DNA from: Marinobacter algicola DG893
Lineage (GTDB): Bacteria; Pseudomonadota; Gammaproteobacteria; Pseudomonadales; Oleiphilaceae
NCBI RefSeq assembly: GCF_000170835.1
Contig: NZ_ABCP01000004.1
Coordinates: 1 to 64,000 of the forward strand
Direction: 5' to 3'
DNA: 64,000 nt
Below, one piece after another: positions 26,743-35,773 of this stretch. How positions within the stretch are numbered: the stretch's first letter is position 1; the number at the start of each line of letters is the position of its first letter. Position numbers and translations under genes: made by a program. Below the pieces are notes generated by a model, which had not been told where the DNA came from, made no database searches, and saw only the letters and a list, made by a program, of their open reading frames with translations.

Positions 26743-27408
26743 ATGTCAGCAGCAGTTGATCATCTGGACGAACGGCTCCGGGACGACGGAGAATCACTCG
26801 AGGAAATCATGCCCTCAGCCATCACCCTGGCCATGATGCTGCGCCACCGAACCATGGCGGCGTGGATGCGAATCGAGTTTGACGGCTACAGTGATACTTC
26901 GGAGCTTCCTCCGTACCGGCGCGATGTTCCCGGCCATATCGTGGCCCGCTCACCCCAGTATGGCTGGATCCCCGCCCCGGTCGACGACAAGCAGAAGCAG
27001 GACTTCGGCCATCGAGACATGCCAGAAGGCATCAAATCCCTGGAAAAAACCTGCATGGCCTGCAAGAAAGGTACGGGGCACCGCATTGTTTTCGACAAAG
27101 AGGAAATGGCCACGCTTCAGGCGCATATCAACCTGACCGCCGAACTGGCCATTACCATTAGCAGGGACAGCTATAACAAGCTGCTTCGCGTTGTTCGCTG
27201 CGCCCTGTATCTCTGGGCCCAGGAACTCATGGAACACGGGCTCAGTGGGGACCACAATTCCTACAGCGCACAGGAACGGGAGAAAGTCGCCCACCTCGAT
27301 GACCCCGAGCGGTTCTGGCGTAAGGCGCTCGAGGACAATGCAGACCTCCCCATTCCCGACGTGCGGGAAACAGGGTTCTTCGAACGTTTCTTTGGGCGGA
27401 CAGGCTGA
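26743..27408 (+). CDS. AbiTii-domain protein (abortive-infection-like)
   Basis: A 221-residue soluble protein. Residues 20-75 follow the AbiTii pattern: LAMMLRHRTMAAWMRIEFDG (matching the W..xELNGY motif), then SELPPYR and a GW.P loop; residues 125-185 give the family's second part, with ISRDSYNKLLRVVRCALYLWAQELMEHG and YSAQEREKV. AbiTii is known from phage abortive-infection systems and also occurs as a small stand-alone protein in many genomes; its mechanism is not established to my knowledge. A CMACKKG cysteine pair near residue 105 is an unusual extra. Start at 26743 follows GGAGA. It converges with the MotB-like gene 16 bases away. Confidence 0.8.
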   Translation: MSAAVDHLDERLRDDGESLEEIMPSAITLAMMLRHRTMAAWMRIEFDGYSDTSELPPYRRDVPGHIVARSPQYGWIPAPVDDKQKQDFGHRDMPEGIKSLEKTCMACKKGTGHRIVFDKEEMATLQAHINLTAELAITISRDSYNKLLRVVRCALYLWAQELMEHGLSGDHNSYSAQEREKVAHLDDPERFWRKALEDNADLPIPDVRETGFFERFFGRTG

Positions 27409-27424
27409 TACAGCCTACGGCGGT

Positions 27425-28492
27425 TTAACGGTCCGTCAGCTTGATCTCGATACGCCGGTTCTGTCGCAGCGCCTCGGCAGAACCGCCCGAAGCAACCGGG
27501 AAAAACTCCCCGAAACCGGCTGCCACCATGCGGTTCTGGGGAACACCTTCAGAGGCGAGATAGCGCACGACGGCCACAGCCCTGGCCGTGGAGAGTTCCC
27601 AGTTCGAGGGAAACGCTTCGGTATTGATGGGAATCCGGTCGGTGTGGCCGTCGATGCGCAGAATCCAGTCGATATCCTCAGGAATGGCCGCCACCACATC
27701 GAGCAGAACTTCAGCCAGCTTGTCCAGCTCCCGCTGCCCTTCCGGCCCAAGACGGGCGGAGCCGGAGGCAAACAGTAATTCCGACGGCAACAGGAAGCGA
27801 TCGCCGACAATGCGGATGTTCTCGTTATCCTGAAGGATATCCCGCAACCTGCCAAAGAACTCAGACTGATAGCGTTCCAGCTCATTGACTCGTTCAGCAA
27901 GCAATGTGTTCAGGCGTTTCCCCACCTCTTCCAGCTCGGCTTCCTTCTCCGCGGTGAGATCCTCCTGTAGCCGCAACGCAGCGGTGATTCGACTGAGCTG
28001 ATCCTGCAGCGCCGAAATCTGGTTCGAGAGCTGCAGGATGATCGCGCGCTGGGAAGCCGTCAGCTGCTCTTCATCCTCCAACTCCGACTCCGCACTGGCG
28101 ATTGCCTTGCCCAGATCCTCAACCCGCAGGGCCTGGGCTTCTGCATTGTATTGCTGCTCCAACCGCCGGGCCTTCTCCTCCTCCAGCTCCTCACTAAGCC
28201 TGTCGTTCAGCGCAAGGCTTTCGCTGAAGCGGTTCTGGACCGCGGCCATCTCGTTTTCCAGGGCGGCGGTTTCCTCCTGCTCAAGGCCGAGCAGCCGGGA
28301 AATCTCCTGCAAACGGCTGTTGAGCCTGGCCAGTTCTGAGTCCCGATCCGAGAGGGTTTGCGACAGGTACAACTGACTGACCACGTAAATCAACAGCATG
28401 AAGATGATCAACATCAGTAACGCCGACAGGGCATCGACGTATCCAGGCCATACGTTGATGCTGCTGCGGGTTCGACGCCGGGAACCGATCAT
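27425..28492 (-). CDS. MotB/ZorB-like OmpA-domain stator protein with coiled coil
   Basis: A 355-residue protein with one N-terminal membrane helix (residues 18-45) that carries the proton-binding candidate Asp20 in GYVDALSAL, a long coiled coil (about 50-215) and a C-terminal OmpA peptidoglycan-binding domain (residues 230-355, with IDGHTDRIPI, NWELSTARAVAVVRYL and NRRIEIKL). Together with the MotA-like gene upstream it forms a two-gene unit with a gap of 12 bases. MotB proteins anchor a proton-driven stator to the wall. The long coiled coil and lack of flagellar context point to a non-flagellar machine, related in layout to ZorB or to the broad MotA/OmpA pairs of unknown job. Confidence 0.82.
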   Translation of the reverse strand: MIGSRRRTRSSINVWPGYVDALSALLMLIIFMLLIYVVSQLYLSQTLSDRDSELARLNSRLQEISRLLGLEQEETAALENEMAAVQNRFSESLALNDRLSEELEEEKARRLEQQYNAEAQALRVEDLGKAIASAESELEDEEQLTASQRAIILQLSNQISALQDQLSRITAALRLQEDLTAEKEAELEEVGKRLNTLLAERVNELERYQSEFFGRLRDILQDNENIRIVGDRFLLPSELLFASGSARLGPEGQRELDKLAEVLLDVVAAIPEDIDWILRIDGHTDRIPINTEAFPSNWELSTARAVAVVRYLASEGVPQNRMVAAGFGEFFPVASGGSAEALRQNRRIEIKLTDR

Positions 28493-28504
28493 GGCATGGG
28501 CCTG

Positions 28505-29227
28505 CTATCGCGGATCATCGTCAACCCGGTCCACGAGATTGGTTACGCCAGTCAGCCATTCCTCCAGGCCGTCGTAAAACCGGTTCTGGGCGTGGCCCGC
28601 CTGGATATCCAGAAAACCCAGTACCAATGAGCCACCAAGCCCCAGCAACGACGAGCTGAACGCCGTGCCCATGCCTTCCAGGGGCTCAAGCAGACCAGAC
28701 TGCAAGCCGGCAAACACCTTGCCGAAATCCTCCTGACTCATGTCCAGGTTTACGATGACGGCGCCCACGGAATTGATGGTTCCAAGCAGACCCCAGAAGG
28801 TGCCCAGCAATCCCAGGAAGATAAGTAGACTGATGAAATAGCGGGTAATTTCCCGTTGTTCGTCCATGCGGCTGTGGATGCCATCCAGCACCGTACGCAA
28901 CGACATGGTGGATAACGAGAAACGATCGCGCTTGGAGTCGTCATCCAACTGTCGCGCCAGCGGTTTCAGAAGACGGGGCTCCTGCAATACGGAGAGCCCG
29001 GCATTGCCGGTGCGGAACTGCGCAATCCAGCGCATTTCCGGAAACAGTACAAATACCTGGCGATAGGTGATGGCAATGCCGACCAGGAGCACACAAACAA
29101 TTAAAAGGTTGAACACCCAGTTCGCCATAAACGCGGCCTGTAACGGTTTGTGGATCAGGGCACAAACCACCACAACGACCACCAGGAACAGCGTCATCCA
29201 GAAAAGGGTATGCTTGGGATTGCTCAT
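28505..29227 (-). CDS. MotA/TolQ/ExbB-family proton channel protein
   Basis: A 240-residue protein with four hydrophobic segments: two at the N-terminus (residues 8-30 and 35-60) and two in the second half, including LLIFLGLLGTFWGLLGTI and the GMGTAFSSSLLGLGGSLVLGF motif of MotA/TolQ/ExbB proton channels. It would pair with the MotB-like protein downstream to convert proton flow into mechanical force or energy for an envelope process. Unlike phage-defence ZorA it lacks a long cytoplasmic tail. I use ATG 29227, with a GGTGG site upstream; a GTG at 29236 is also possible. Confidence 0.85.
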   Translation of the reverse strand: MSNPKHTLFWMTLFLVVVVVVCALIHKPLQAAFMANWVFNLLIVCVLLVGIAITYRQVFVLFPEMRWIAQFRTGNAGLSVLQEPRLLKPLARQLDDDSKRDRFSLSTMSLRTVLDGIHSRMDEQREITRYFISLLIFLGLLGTFWGLLGTINSVGAVIVNLDMSQEDFGKVFAGLQSGLLEPLEGMGTAFSSSLLGLGGSLVLGFLDIQAGHAQNRFYDGLEEWLTGVTNLVDRVDDDPR

Positions 29228-29332
29228 TAACGCCACCGCATTCGTCGGGAAACACGTTAAAAGCTAGCACAAGCTTGCCATTACTGCTGGCCACATCCCC
29301 ACTGGTTGCGTTAAGGATTTGTTACCACCGCT

Positions 29333-30118
29333 TCAAGGCCCGTAGCGTTGAGCGATACTGTCCAGGGCCCCGCTATCTCGCGCTTCATCAAGCGCTGCCT
29401 GAAGATCCTCCACAATTGCCGGGGCCGTTTCGTTGCTGACCGCCAGATACATCGGTGTCTCACGGAACACGAGAACCGGCTTCAGGCCGGTGATGTCGTG
29501 CTCTTCCTCCGCCACCAGCGGCCCTACGAGACCATCGGTCACCCAAAGATCGGCCTGGCCCAACACCAAACGGCGAGGATTCTGCTCACCGGACACGTTC
29601 ATGACCAGATCAAACCCCTCACTCACCAGGTAGTCCGACATGACGTCACCCTTGTACCCGGCAATCTTGTACTGCCGGGCACCTTCGAGGGACTCAAGCT
29701 GAATGTTGGAATCGGGCGCGGCAAACAGGGTCCACTTGATCGACGCCAGCGGGCCGACCCACTGAAACTCGTCTTCCCGCTCCTCAGTCCTCGCCGTGCA
29801 GAACAGAGCATGGTTCTCACGACCCTGGACCCACTCGTAGGCACGGCTCCAGTCTCGCATTTTCATGACGTATTCGTAGTCCACCCGCTCCATCATGGTT
29901 TTCACCATATCGGTACAGATACCGGTGATATCGTCTTCATTATGAGCAAAGCCCTGCCCGGTGGTTGACGCGTTATAGGGAGGGTAGTTCTCGGTGAAGA
30001 TATACAGCTTCTCGTCAGCAACGGCCGACGACACCACCGCCAGCATAAGGAGGCCTTGCAAGACCGGTCTGACGAACTTCAACGGGCCGGTCGTTTCTGA
30101 GCCGGGTTTGGCGGGCAT
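29333..30118 (-). CDS. Orphan periplasmic solute-binding protein (SBP family 3-like)
   Basis: A 261-residue secreted protein with a signal peptide ending near AVA (residue 34). The mature part opens with LYIFTENYPPYN, contains GICTDMVKTMM and a WVGPLASIKWTLF strand, as in amino-acid-binding proteins of the family-3 type. There is no transporter next to it. Its start follows GAGGA. It is divergent from the DUF1631-GGDEF-EAL gene, which raises the possibility that the binding protein reports to that protein or to another signalling system, but this is only proximity. Confidence 0.82.
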   Translation of the reverse strand: MPAKPGSETTGPLKFVRPVLQGLLMLAVVSSAVADEKLYIFTENYPPYNASTTGQGFAHNEDDITGICTDMVKTMMERVDYEYVMKMRDWSRAYEWVQGRENHALFCTARTEEREDEFQWVGPLASIKWTLFAAPDSNIQLESLEGARQYKIAGYKGDVMSDYLVSEGFDLVMNVSGEQNPRRLVLGQADLWVTDGLVGPLVAEEEHDITGLKPVLVFRETPMYLAVSNETAPAIVEDLQAALDEARDSGALDSIAQRYGP

Positions 30119-30321
30119 GTTTTTGTCCTCGTCGCAATGGGCATTGGTAGTTTAGGCTAGTCACTTTGAGCGATAATGCCAATATACCCATCATTACCGT
30201 TATGCACCGGAATAAACAGATTTTCCGCCGAAACTGGTCTACCGTGATGAGTGAATAAGTGTAAAATTTGAATGCACATTTATGGAATCGTTGGCAGTCA
30301 GCCTGCCCAGGGAACCCGTTT

Positions 30322-33300
30322 ATGACAGAAAGCCAGCCCCGTATCACCGGCCTCCGTCAAAACGCTCTCATCGTTGTTCGCGGTTTTATTCCTTGCGGAT
30401 GTGAACTGGTCGCAGCCTCTTCCGGCGGCGACGGCGCTCAACTGACACTGGCAGGCCTGACATCACCCGGTTTGATACAACACCTGAATGGGACGGATCG
30501 CACCCGCGCGGAACTGTTTCTGTTTGATGGCAACCACCCGATCCGTGTAGGTGGTGATCTGCACACCCCCAACGGGGACAGCGTGCGGATGACCAGCGAT
30601 CCCGATGATGCGGAAACCATTGAATACCTGCGACGATTGCCACAAAGGGTGCCTGATCAGTTGGTATCGCCCTCCGCCAGTTTGCCGTTGTTACGGGAGG
30701 CCTACCAAAAACACACCCGGCGTCTGCTGAGCACCCTGGTAACCGACTTTATCGACCAGGCCTGCGAGGGTATCGGGAACGACCTTGAACATGCGGCGGA
30801 AGTGCGTGACATTACCCGTCTGAAGGACATGCGCTTTATCTTCAACAGTCGCGGGGAGCAGATATACCGTGATTTTACGCTGCAGTTCCAGGCGCTCGAC
30901 CGCCAGCTCAACCCGAGCACAGTCGACGACAGCCAAAGCGGCGAACTCAGGGTCGTGGAACAGCATGTCTTTGAGGACTGGCTGGAACTCCAGATGGTGG
31001 CATCCGAACTCGCCAGCAAACACACCAATACTCTGTTCGTGCTCAGCCAGTTGCTCAACCAGCTTTTTTCCTGCGATATCAGCGATCGCAGCAACCCTCT
31101 TTCACCATTGTCACTGTGCACCTGCCTGCAATTCACCATTGATCGACTTGGCATTGCCCGGCAGCATCGAGGCACGCTTTACCTTGCTTTCGAAACCGTG
31201 CTGGACGACCTTTGGCCCCGGGCCGCAGAGTCTCTGAACCGCGATCTCCTTGCGGCGGGCCTGCTTGCACTCGATCTGACCAGCCTGCCTTCCAACTGGT
31301 CGCTGAGGGGATCTGACAAGGCCCGGGAAGCACCAGCAGACGCGCCCCGCGCCGAAGCCTCGGCGGATGATTCCCCGCCCCCTGCGGCACCTGCACCGGC
31401 CCCCGGGCGTTCGTTACTCCGCCTGATGAGCCTACAGCACGATGCCAGCAACCTGCGGGATACCTGGCCACGCACCAATCCGCAGTTTACCGCCGAACTG
31501 CGACCGCACAGGGACGATCTGCGCAAGGTGCTGGGAGAGCCGGGCCCCAGCATGGAGGAGGCTATTCGACATCTGGCATCGTCCAATCCGGATCTGGAAC
31601 AGGCACTTGACGACGGGACGTGGGACAAAGTCACCCTCGTGGATCGTCTGTTTGCCCCACTGGAGCACGAACAGGGGCTGAACAGAACTCTGAGGGAACA
31701 GCTTGAACAGTTGAGACTTCCGGTTCTGGAGGTCCTGCTTGAAACCTCGGAATTCCTCGACAGTGACAACCATCCGGCCAGAACCATCGTCAACGACCTC
31801 ATGCGCCTCTGCCTGGCCGAGCGGAGTTCAAGCCGCAACCTGGAACAGACGGTAACGGGGATTATCGACGAACTCATCCAGACGGAAGAACGGGATGAAG
31901 CGTTTTACCGGTCCATTGGTACCCGGTTGAGTGGCCTGGTAGATCGACAGGAACAATCGTTCCAGAGGAACTCCGAACGTATCGCCAAGACCCTGGAAGG
32001 CAAAGAGCGCCTACGGCAGACGCGGCTCGGCGTGCAGCGACGCCTGAACATGATCCTCGCGGGCAAGGCTATTCCAACGGTGCTACTTGATCTGCTGAAC
32101 GCAGGCTGGGAGCAGTTGATTGTATTGGCGGTATTGCGGGAAGGCGCCGAGAGCCAGACCGCAACCAGCTTCATCAACATCGTTGACCAGATTCGCCTCT
32201 GGCTATCGGACGGGGAAACCAGCAAGGATCTCGCGTTTGAACGGGAACTGGAAAGTGATGCCTTGATCCAGCTTATTGACAGAGAGCTGCGCACTGTCGG
32301 TGAAGTGTCTCCGGTGCGCGAGGTGGTGGCGAGACTGACCCGGGAATTGCATCAGCAGGTATCAAGCGAGACAGTGACCCTCGACGCCTATCCCCCGGGT
32401 TCCTGCCAGCAGGAGGAAGCGGAGGCCTCTACAGAGTCAGTTGATACCCGCTGGGCCAGGCGAGCCCAGGATATTGGCGTGGGTGATTGGGTTGAGATTG
32501 CCCTCGACAACGGTGAAAAACGGCGCATGCGACTGGTCTGGGGTGGCAAGGACGTCTTTCGCTTTGTATTCCTTTCGCCCCAGGGACTGGGAGAGGTGAG
32601 TTTTCAGTATTCCGAATTCGTGTCGAGATTGGCCCGCGGTGATGCGTGGCTCGTCAAGCAGGGCGATATTCCCTTTGTCGACCAGAGCCTGTTCGACATC
32701 GTTCAGGAGGTCTACAGCAAGCTCAACTTCGAAGCCACTCACGACGCCCTCACGGGCTGTCTTCACCGGCATGATTTCGAGAAGCAGTTGGCCCAGGCTC
32801 TGTCCGCAATGGACGACAACCCTGGCACTCATACCCTGATGGTGTTCGACATCGATGAGTTCAGTGTGATCAATGCCACCTATGGCACCGGCATCGGAGA
32901 CGAGCTACTGAAACGGTTTGCCTCCCTGCTTCAGGAACAGGCGTCACAACACTCCGGCGATCACTGCATCGGGCGACTGGGAGGCAACGAATTTGCGTTG
33001 CTGGCCAAAAAGATGCCGGTGGAGGAAGGGCTGGATTTCTCCGAACGGCTGCGCGACGCCTTTCGAACGGAGTCACATACCATTGGCGACACCGAATTCG
33101 CCACCACCCTAAGCGCAAGCGTATGCCCTTTCGAAGACACTGTGCGCTCCGCTGGCGAACTGATGAACCAGGCAAACCTGGCACTCAAATCCGCCAAGCG
33201 AAAGGGCGGAAACAGCGTTGAACGGGTTCGGGACCAATCTCAGCAAGCGCCCGCCTCAGGCCCCCTGTGGGTACCCGAAATTGACCGCAGTATACGCGAT

Positions 33301-34023
33301 GGCAGCCTTTACCTGCGGGCACAGAGAATCCTTCCCCTGACCGGCGGCAGCACCGGTGACATGTACGAACTGCTTCTCGGCCTTCAGAATTCCTCCGGAC
33401 AGGAAATTTCTCCACAAAGTTACATTGAGGCCGCAGAACAGTTCCGCCGCAGTTCCCGCGTTGACCTTTGGGTGATCGACGAAGCAATAGGCTGGATGGA
33501 AGAGCACCCAGACGCTATGGAGAGCATCCATACGTTCAACATCAACCTCTCCGGTGCGTCATTGAGTGACGATGCCTTCCTGTTCGACCTGGAAACCAGG
33601 ATGAAGCAGCACAGCGCCCTCACCCACCAAATCTGTTTTGAAGTCACCGAGACGTCCGCCGTTGCCAATCTGCATTACGCCGCCGACTTCATGACCGAAA
33701 TGAAACGGCTTGGATGCCGGTTTGCACTGGACGACTTCGGAACCGGCCTTTCCTCCTACGCCTACCTGCAGAAACTACCGGTGGATTACGTCAAGGTGGA
33801 CGGTATTTTCGTCCGCGACATGGCCAGCAACCTGACCAATTATGCCCTGGTTCGATCCATCACCGAGCTGTGTCATTTCCTCGACATGAAAACCATCGCC
33901 GAGTATGTGGAGGACATGGAGACACTGGAGCTGCTCAAGGAGATCCAGGTAGATTTCGGGCAGGGATTCTGTATTGCAAAACCCCGGCGAATGGATAGCC
34001 TGGGGGCCACCGCAAAAACCTGA
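30322..34023 (+). CDS. DUF1631-GGDEF-EAL multidomain protein
   Basis: A 1233-residue cytoplasmic signalling protein. Residues 1-110 look like a degenerate PilZ-type beta-barrel (FLFDGN then IRVGGDL), residues 130-780 are the helical DUF1631 region ending in a WVEIALDNGEKRRMRLVW segment, residues 800-960 a GGDEF domain with the motif changed to GGNEF (near 886), and residues 985-1230 an EAL domain. The EAL keeps YELLL for ExL, NINLSG, FEVTET, DDFGTG (near 1136), the KVDG Lys, AEYVE and the FGQGF Gln, so phosphodiesterase activity on cyclic-di-GMP is plausible while the GGDEF is probably only regulatory. Start follows AGGGAA. Confidence 0.85.
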   Translation: MTESQPRITGLRQNALIVVRGFIPCGCELVAASSGGDGAQLTLAGLTSPGLIQHLNGTDRTRAELFLFDGNHPIRVGGDLHTPNGDSVRMTSDPDDAETIEYLRRLPQRVPDQLVSPSASLPLLREAYQKHTRRLLSTLVTDFIDQACEGIGNDLEHAAEVRDITRLKDMRFIFNSRGEQIYRDFTLQFQALDRQLNPSTVDDSQSGELRVVEQHVFEDWLELQMVASELASKHTNTLFVLSQLLNQLFSCDISDRSNPLSPLSLCTCLQFTIDRLGIARQHRGTLYLAFETVLDDLWPRAAESLNRDLLAAGLLALDLTSLPSNWSLRGSDKAREAPADAPRAEASADDSPPPAAPAPAPGRSLLRLMSLQHDASNLRDTWPRTNPQFTAELRPHRDDLRKVLGEPGPSMEEAIRHLASSNPDLEQALDDGTWDKVTLVDRLFAPLEHEQGLNRTLREQLEQLRLPVLEVLLETSEFLDSDNHPARTIVNDLMRLCLAERSSSRNLEQTVTGIIDELIQTEERDEAFYRSIGTRLSGLVDRQEQSFQRNSERIAKTLEGKERLRQTRLGVQRRLNMILAGKAIPTVLLDLLNAGWEQLIVLAVLREGAESQTATSFINIVDQIRLWLSDGETSKDLAFERELESDALIQLIDRELRTVGEVSPVREVVARLTRELHQQVSSETVTLDAYPPGSCQQEEAEASTESVDTRWARRAQDIGVGDWVEIALDNGEKRRMRLVWGGKDVFRFVFLSPQGLGEVSFQYSEFVSRLARGDAWLVKQGDIPFVDQSLFDIVQEVYSKLNFEATHDALTGCLHRHDFEKQLAQALSAMDDNPGTHTLMVFDIDEFSVINATYGTGIGDELLKRFASLLQEQASQHSGDHCIGRLGGNEFALLAKKMPVEEGLDFSERLRDAFRTESHTIGDTEFATTLSASVCPFEDTVRSAGELMNQANLALKSAKRKGGNSVERVRDQSQQAPASGPLWVPEIDRSIRDGSLYLRAQRILPLTGGSTGDMYELLLGLQNSSGQEISPQSYIEAAEQFRRSSRVDLWVIDEAIGWMEEHPDAMESIHTFNINLSGASLSDDAFLFDLETRMKQHSALTHQICFEVTETSAVANLHYAADFMTEMKRLGCRFALDDFGTGLSSYAYLQKLPVDYVKVDGIFVRDMASNLTNYALVRSITELCHFLDMKTIAEYVEDMETLELLKEIQVDFGQGFCIAKPRRMDSLGATAKT

Positions 34024-34059
34024 TGCAACATAATCACCCAATCAACAGGAGACCACCTC

Positions 34060-34344
34060 ATGCCAAACAGCGTAAAGATCACGTACTGTACGGGCTGCAA
34101 GTGGATGCTTCGATCCGCCTGGATGGCTCAGGAACTGTTGAGCACCTTTGAAGAAGAGCTGAGTGAACTGACCCTGATACCGGGCACGGGCGGAATATTT
34201 GAAATTCACGTCAATGGCAAGCGCATCTGGTCACGTAAGGAACAGCAAGGCTTCCCGGACATCCGGGAACTGAAGCAACTGGTCCGCAATGAAGTCTCGC
34301 CCGATCGATCACTCGGCCATACCGACGGGGTATCCACGGCCTGA
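34060..34344 (+). CDS. SelT/SelW/SelH (Rdx) family redox protein
   Basis: A 94-residue thioredoxin-like protein of the Rdx family. The CxxC redox pair is C10 and C13 in TYCTGCKW, right after the first strand, and the loop GTGGIFEIHVNG fits the family. Selenoprotein W relatives use Sec at the second position in animals; here it is plain Cys. Function is presumed thiol redox in the cytoplasm. It lies 36 bases after the DUF1631 gene and has AGGAGA upstream of its ATG, so it may be co-transcribed. Confidence 0.9.
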   Translation: MPNSVKITYCTGCKWMLRSAWMAQELLSTFEEELSELTLIPGTGGIFEIHVNGKRIWSRKEQQGFPDIRELKQLVRNEVSPDRSLGHTDGVSTA

Positions 34345-34509
34345 ACGCCCTGGCGTGCCTGGAGATCGGCCGCCGTCATCGCCGGGTGCCCCAGCGAAAC
34401 CAATTATTTGCGTCCAGGCCTTAGACATTGGTTTCGTAGTGTCTTGCTGCAAAAGACGTTTCAGGCCACTATCATGGCTTCTCTATTTGCGAAAACGAAA
34501 AGGCAACGC

Positions 34510-35217
34510 ATGTTTCTTGAACGCTACCACGCCACCCAGAACGGACTCGTACTGATCAGCGCGACCCAGGCCAGTCGATTTGCCAAGGAAGTGGCTGGTG
34601 ATTTTAATCCGATCCACAATCCGGATGCCCGGCGTTTCTGCGTTCCCGGAGACCTGCTGTTTGCCCTGCTGTTGTCACACTTCGGTCTTTCCCGACAGAT
34701 GACCTTCCATTTTCGCAGCCTGCTGGGTGAAAACGTCCCCCTGGACTTCCGCGAGGATGACGACGGTTTGATCCGCGTTTACGACCAGAATAACAAGGTC
34801 TACATCGAGGTGGAACGCAGCGGTGAGCGAACTCACGATGACACCGTGATTGAGAATTTCACTCGCTGCTACGTCGCCGCTTCCGGCAAGAACTTCCCCC
34901 ATACGCTCAAACCGCTGATGGAAAATGCAGGCGTGATGTTCAATCCGGATCGGCCAATGATCATGTATCAAAGCATGAGCCTGGCCCTGGACACGCTTGA
35001 TGCGCCAAGCCCTGACCTTGAACTCCACAACGCAGAGCTGAAGCCGGACGGAAAGCGTGGCAATGTGTCACTGGACTACCGGCTGATCTCAGACGGTAAC
35101 GTTGCTGGCGAGGTTTCCAAAAAGCTTGTGGTCAGCGGACTTCGTGACTATAACGCCGAGGCCATGGATGCCGTGGTCGAGGAGTTCTATCGGCTCAAGG
35201 AAAAATCCTGGGACTGA
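34510..35217 (+). CDS. DUF3581 family protein
   Basis: A 235-residue protein of the DUF3581 family. The stretch AGDFNPIHNPDARRFCVPGD (near residues 31-50) is close to the MaoC hot-dog signature D-x-N-P-x-H of (R)-specific enoyl-CoA hydratases, suggesting a hot-dog fold and perhaps acyl-CoA binding, but the family function is unknown. Start at 34510 has AAGG upstream; longer in-frame starts (34408, 34474) have none. Four bases separate it from the DUF4112 gene, forming an operon. Confidence 0.82.
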   Translation: MFLERYHATQNGLVLISATQASRFAKEVAGDFNPIHNPDARRFCVPGDLLFALLLSHFGLSRQMTFHFRSLLGENVPLDFREDDDGLIRVYDQNNKVYIEVERSGERTHDDTVIENFTRCYVAASGKNFPHTLKPLMENAGVMFNPDRPMIMYQSMSLALDTLDAPSPDLELHNAELKPDGKRGNVSLDYRLISDGNVAGEVSKKLVVSGLRDYNAEAMDAVVEEFYRLKEKSWD

Positions 35218-35221
35218 TCGG

Positions 35222-35725
35222 ATGTCAACGCCAGTAAGCCAGGAAGAGAAACAGGCAGCCCTGGCCCGCCTGAACCGATTCAGTCAGATGGCCGACAATG
35301 CCATCGGCATCCCCTTCACTCGCTTTCGGATCGGGCTGGAACCCATCATCGGCCTTATACCGGTACTGGGAGATCTGGCCGGGCTGCTCATATCCTGCTA
35401 CGTGCTCCTGGAAGCGCACCGTGCCGGAGCCAGCCCCCGGATCAAACAGCAAATGGTCAGGAACATGCTGATCGACTTTTTCGGCGGCCTTGTTCCGGTC
35501 GTTGGCGACGTCTTCGACTTCGCCTGGAAGGCCAATGTCCGGAATACCCAACTGCTCCGGGCACACCTGGAAACCGAGCTGAGCGTGCAACAAAAGCCGC
35601 GGTTTCCCTGGGGACAACTCCTGATGATCGTGGGGGCCCTGGTCATCGTGCTCGGCGCCATCTATGTTATAGCCAAGAACGAACCCGCCAATCCGGCCGG
35701 TAGCACCACCGAGATCAGGCCCTGA
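35222..35725 (+). CDS. DUF4112 membrane protein
   Basis: A 167-residue protein beginning four bases after the preceding stop, hence co-translated. The DUF4112 core is visible in DNAIGIPFTRFRIGLEPIIG, LIPVLGDLAG and the mirrored FFGGLVPVVGDVFDF, two re-entrant-like hydrophobic loops, followed by a C-terminal membrane helix (about 130-152). Function unknown. The family is widespread as a small inner-membrane protein. Confidence 0.85.
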   Translation: MSTPVSQEEKQAALARLNRFSQMADNAIGIPFTRFRIGLEPIIGLIPVLGDLAGLLISCYVLLEAHRAGASPRIKQQMVRNMLIDFFGGLVPVVGDVFDFAWKANVRNTQLLRAHLETELSVQQKPRFPWGQLLMIVGALVIVLGAIYVIAKNEPANPAGSTTEIRP

Positions 35726-35773
35726 CGTACGGTCCGGCTACGCGGGAAAAACACAACAAACCGTGAGGCACGC

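Noticed and set aside
26743..29227. A complete Zorya-like or new defence operon formed by the AbiTii gene and the stator pair
   Set aside because: The AbiTii gene is on the opposite strand and converges with the pair, no ZorC/D/E, helicase or nuclease gene is adjacent, and the MotA-like protein lacks the ZorA tail. Reported only as separate leads.
8234..30118. The two orphan binding proteins as parts of one transporter
   Set aside because: They are over 20 kb apart, on different strands and without permease genes; only their shared orphan status is noted.
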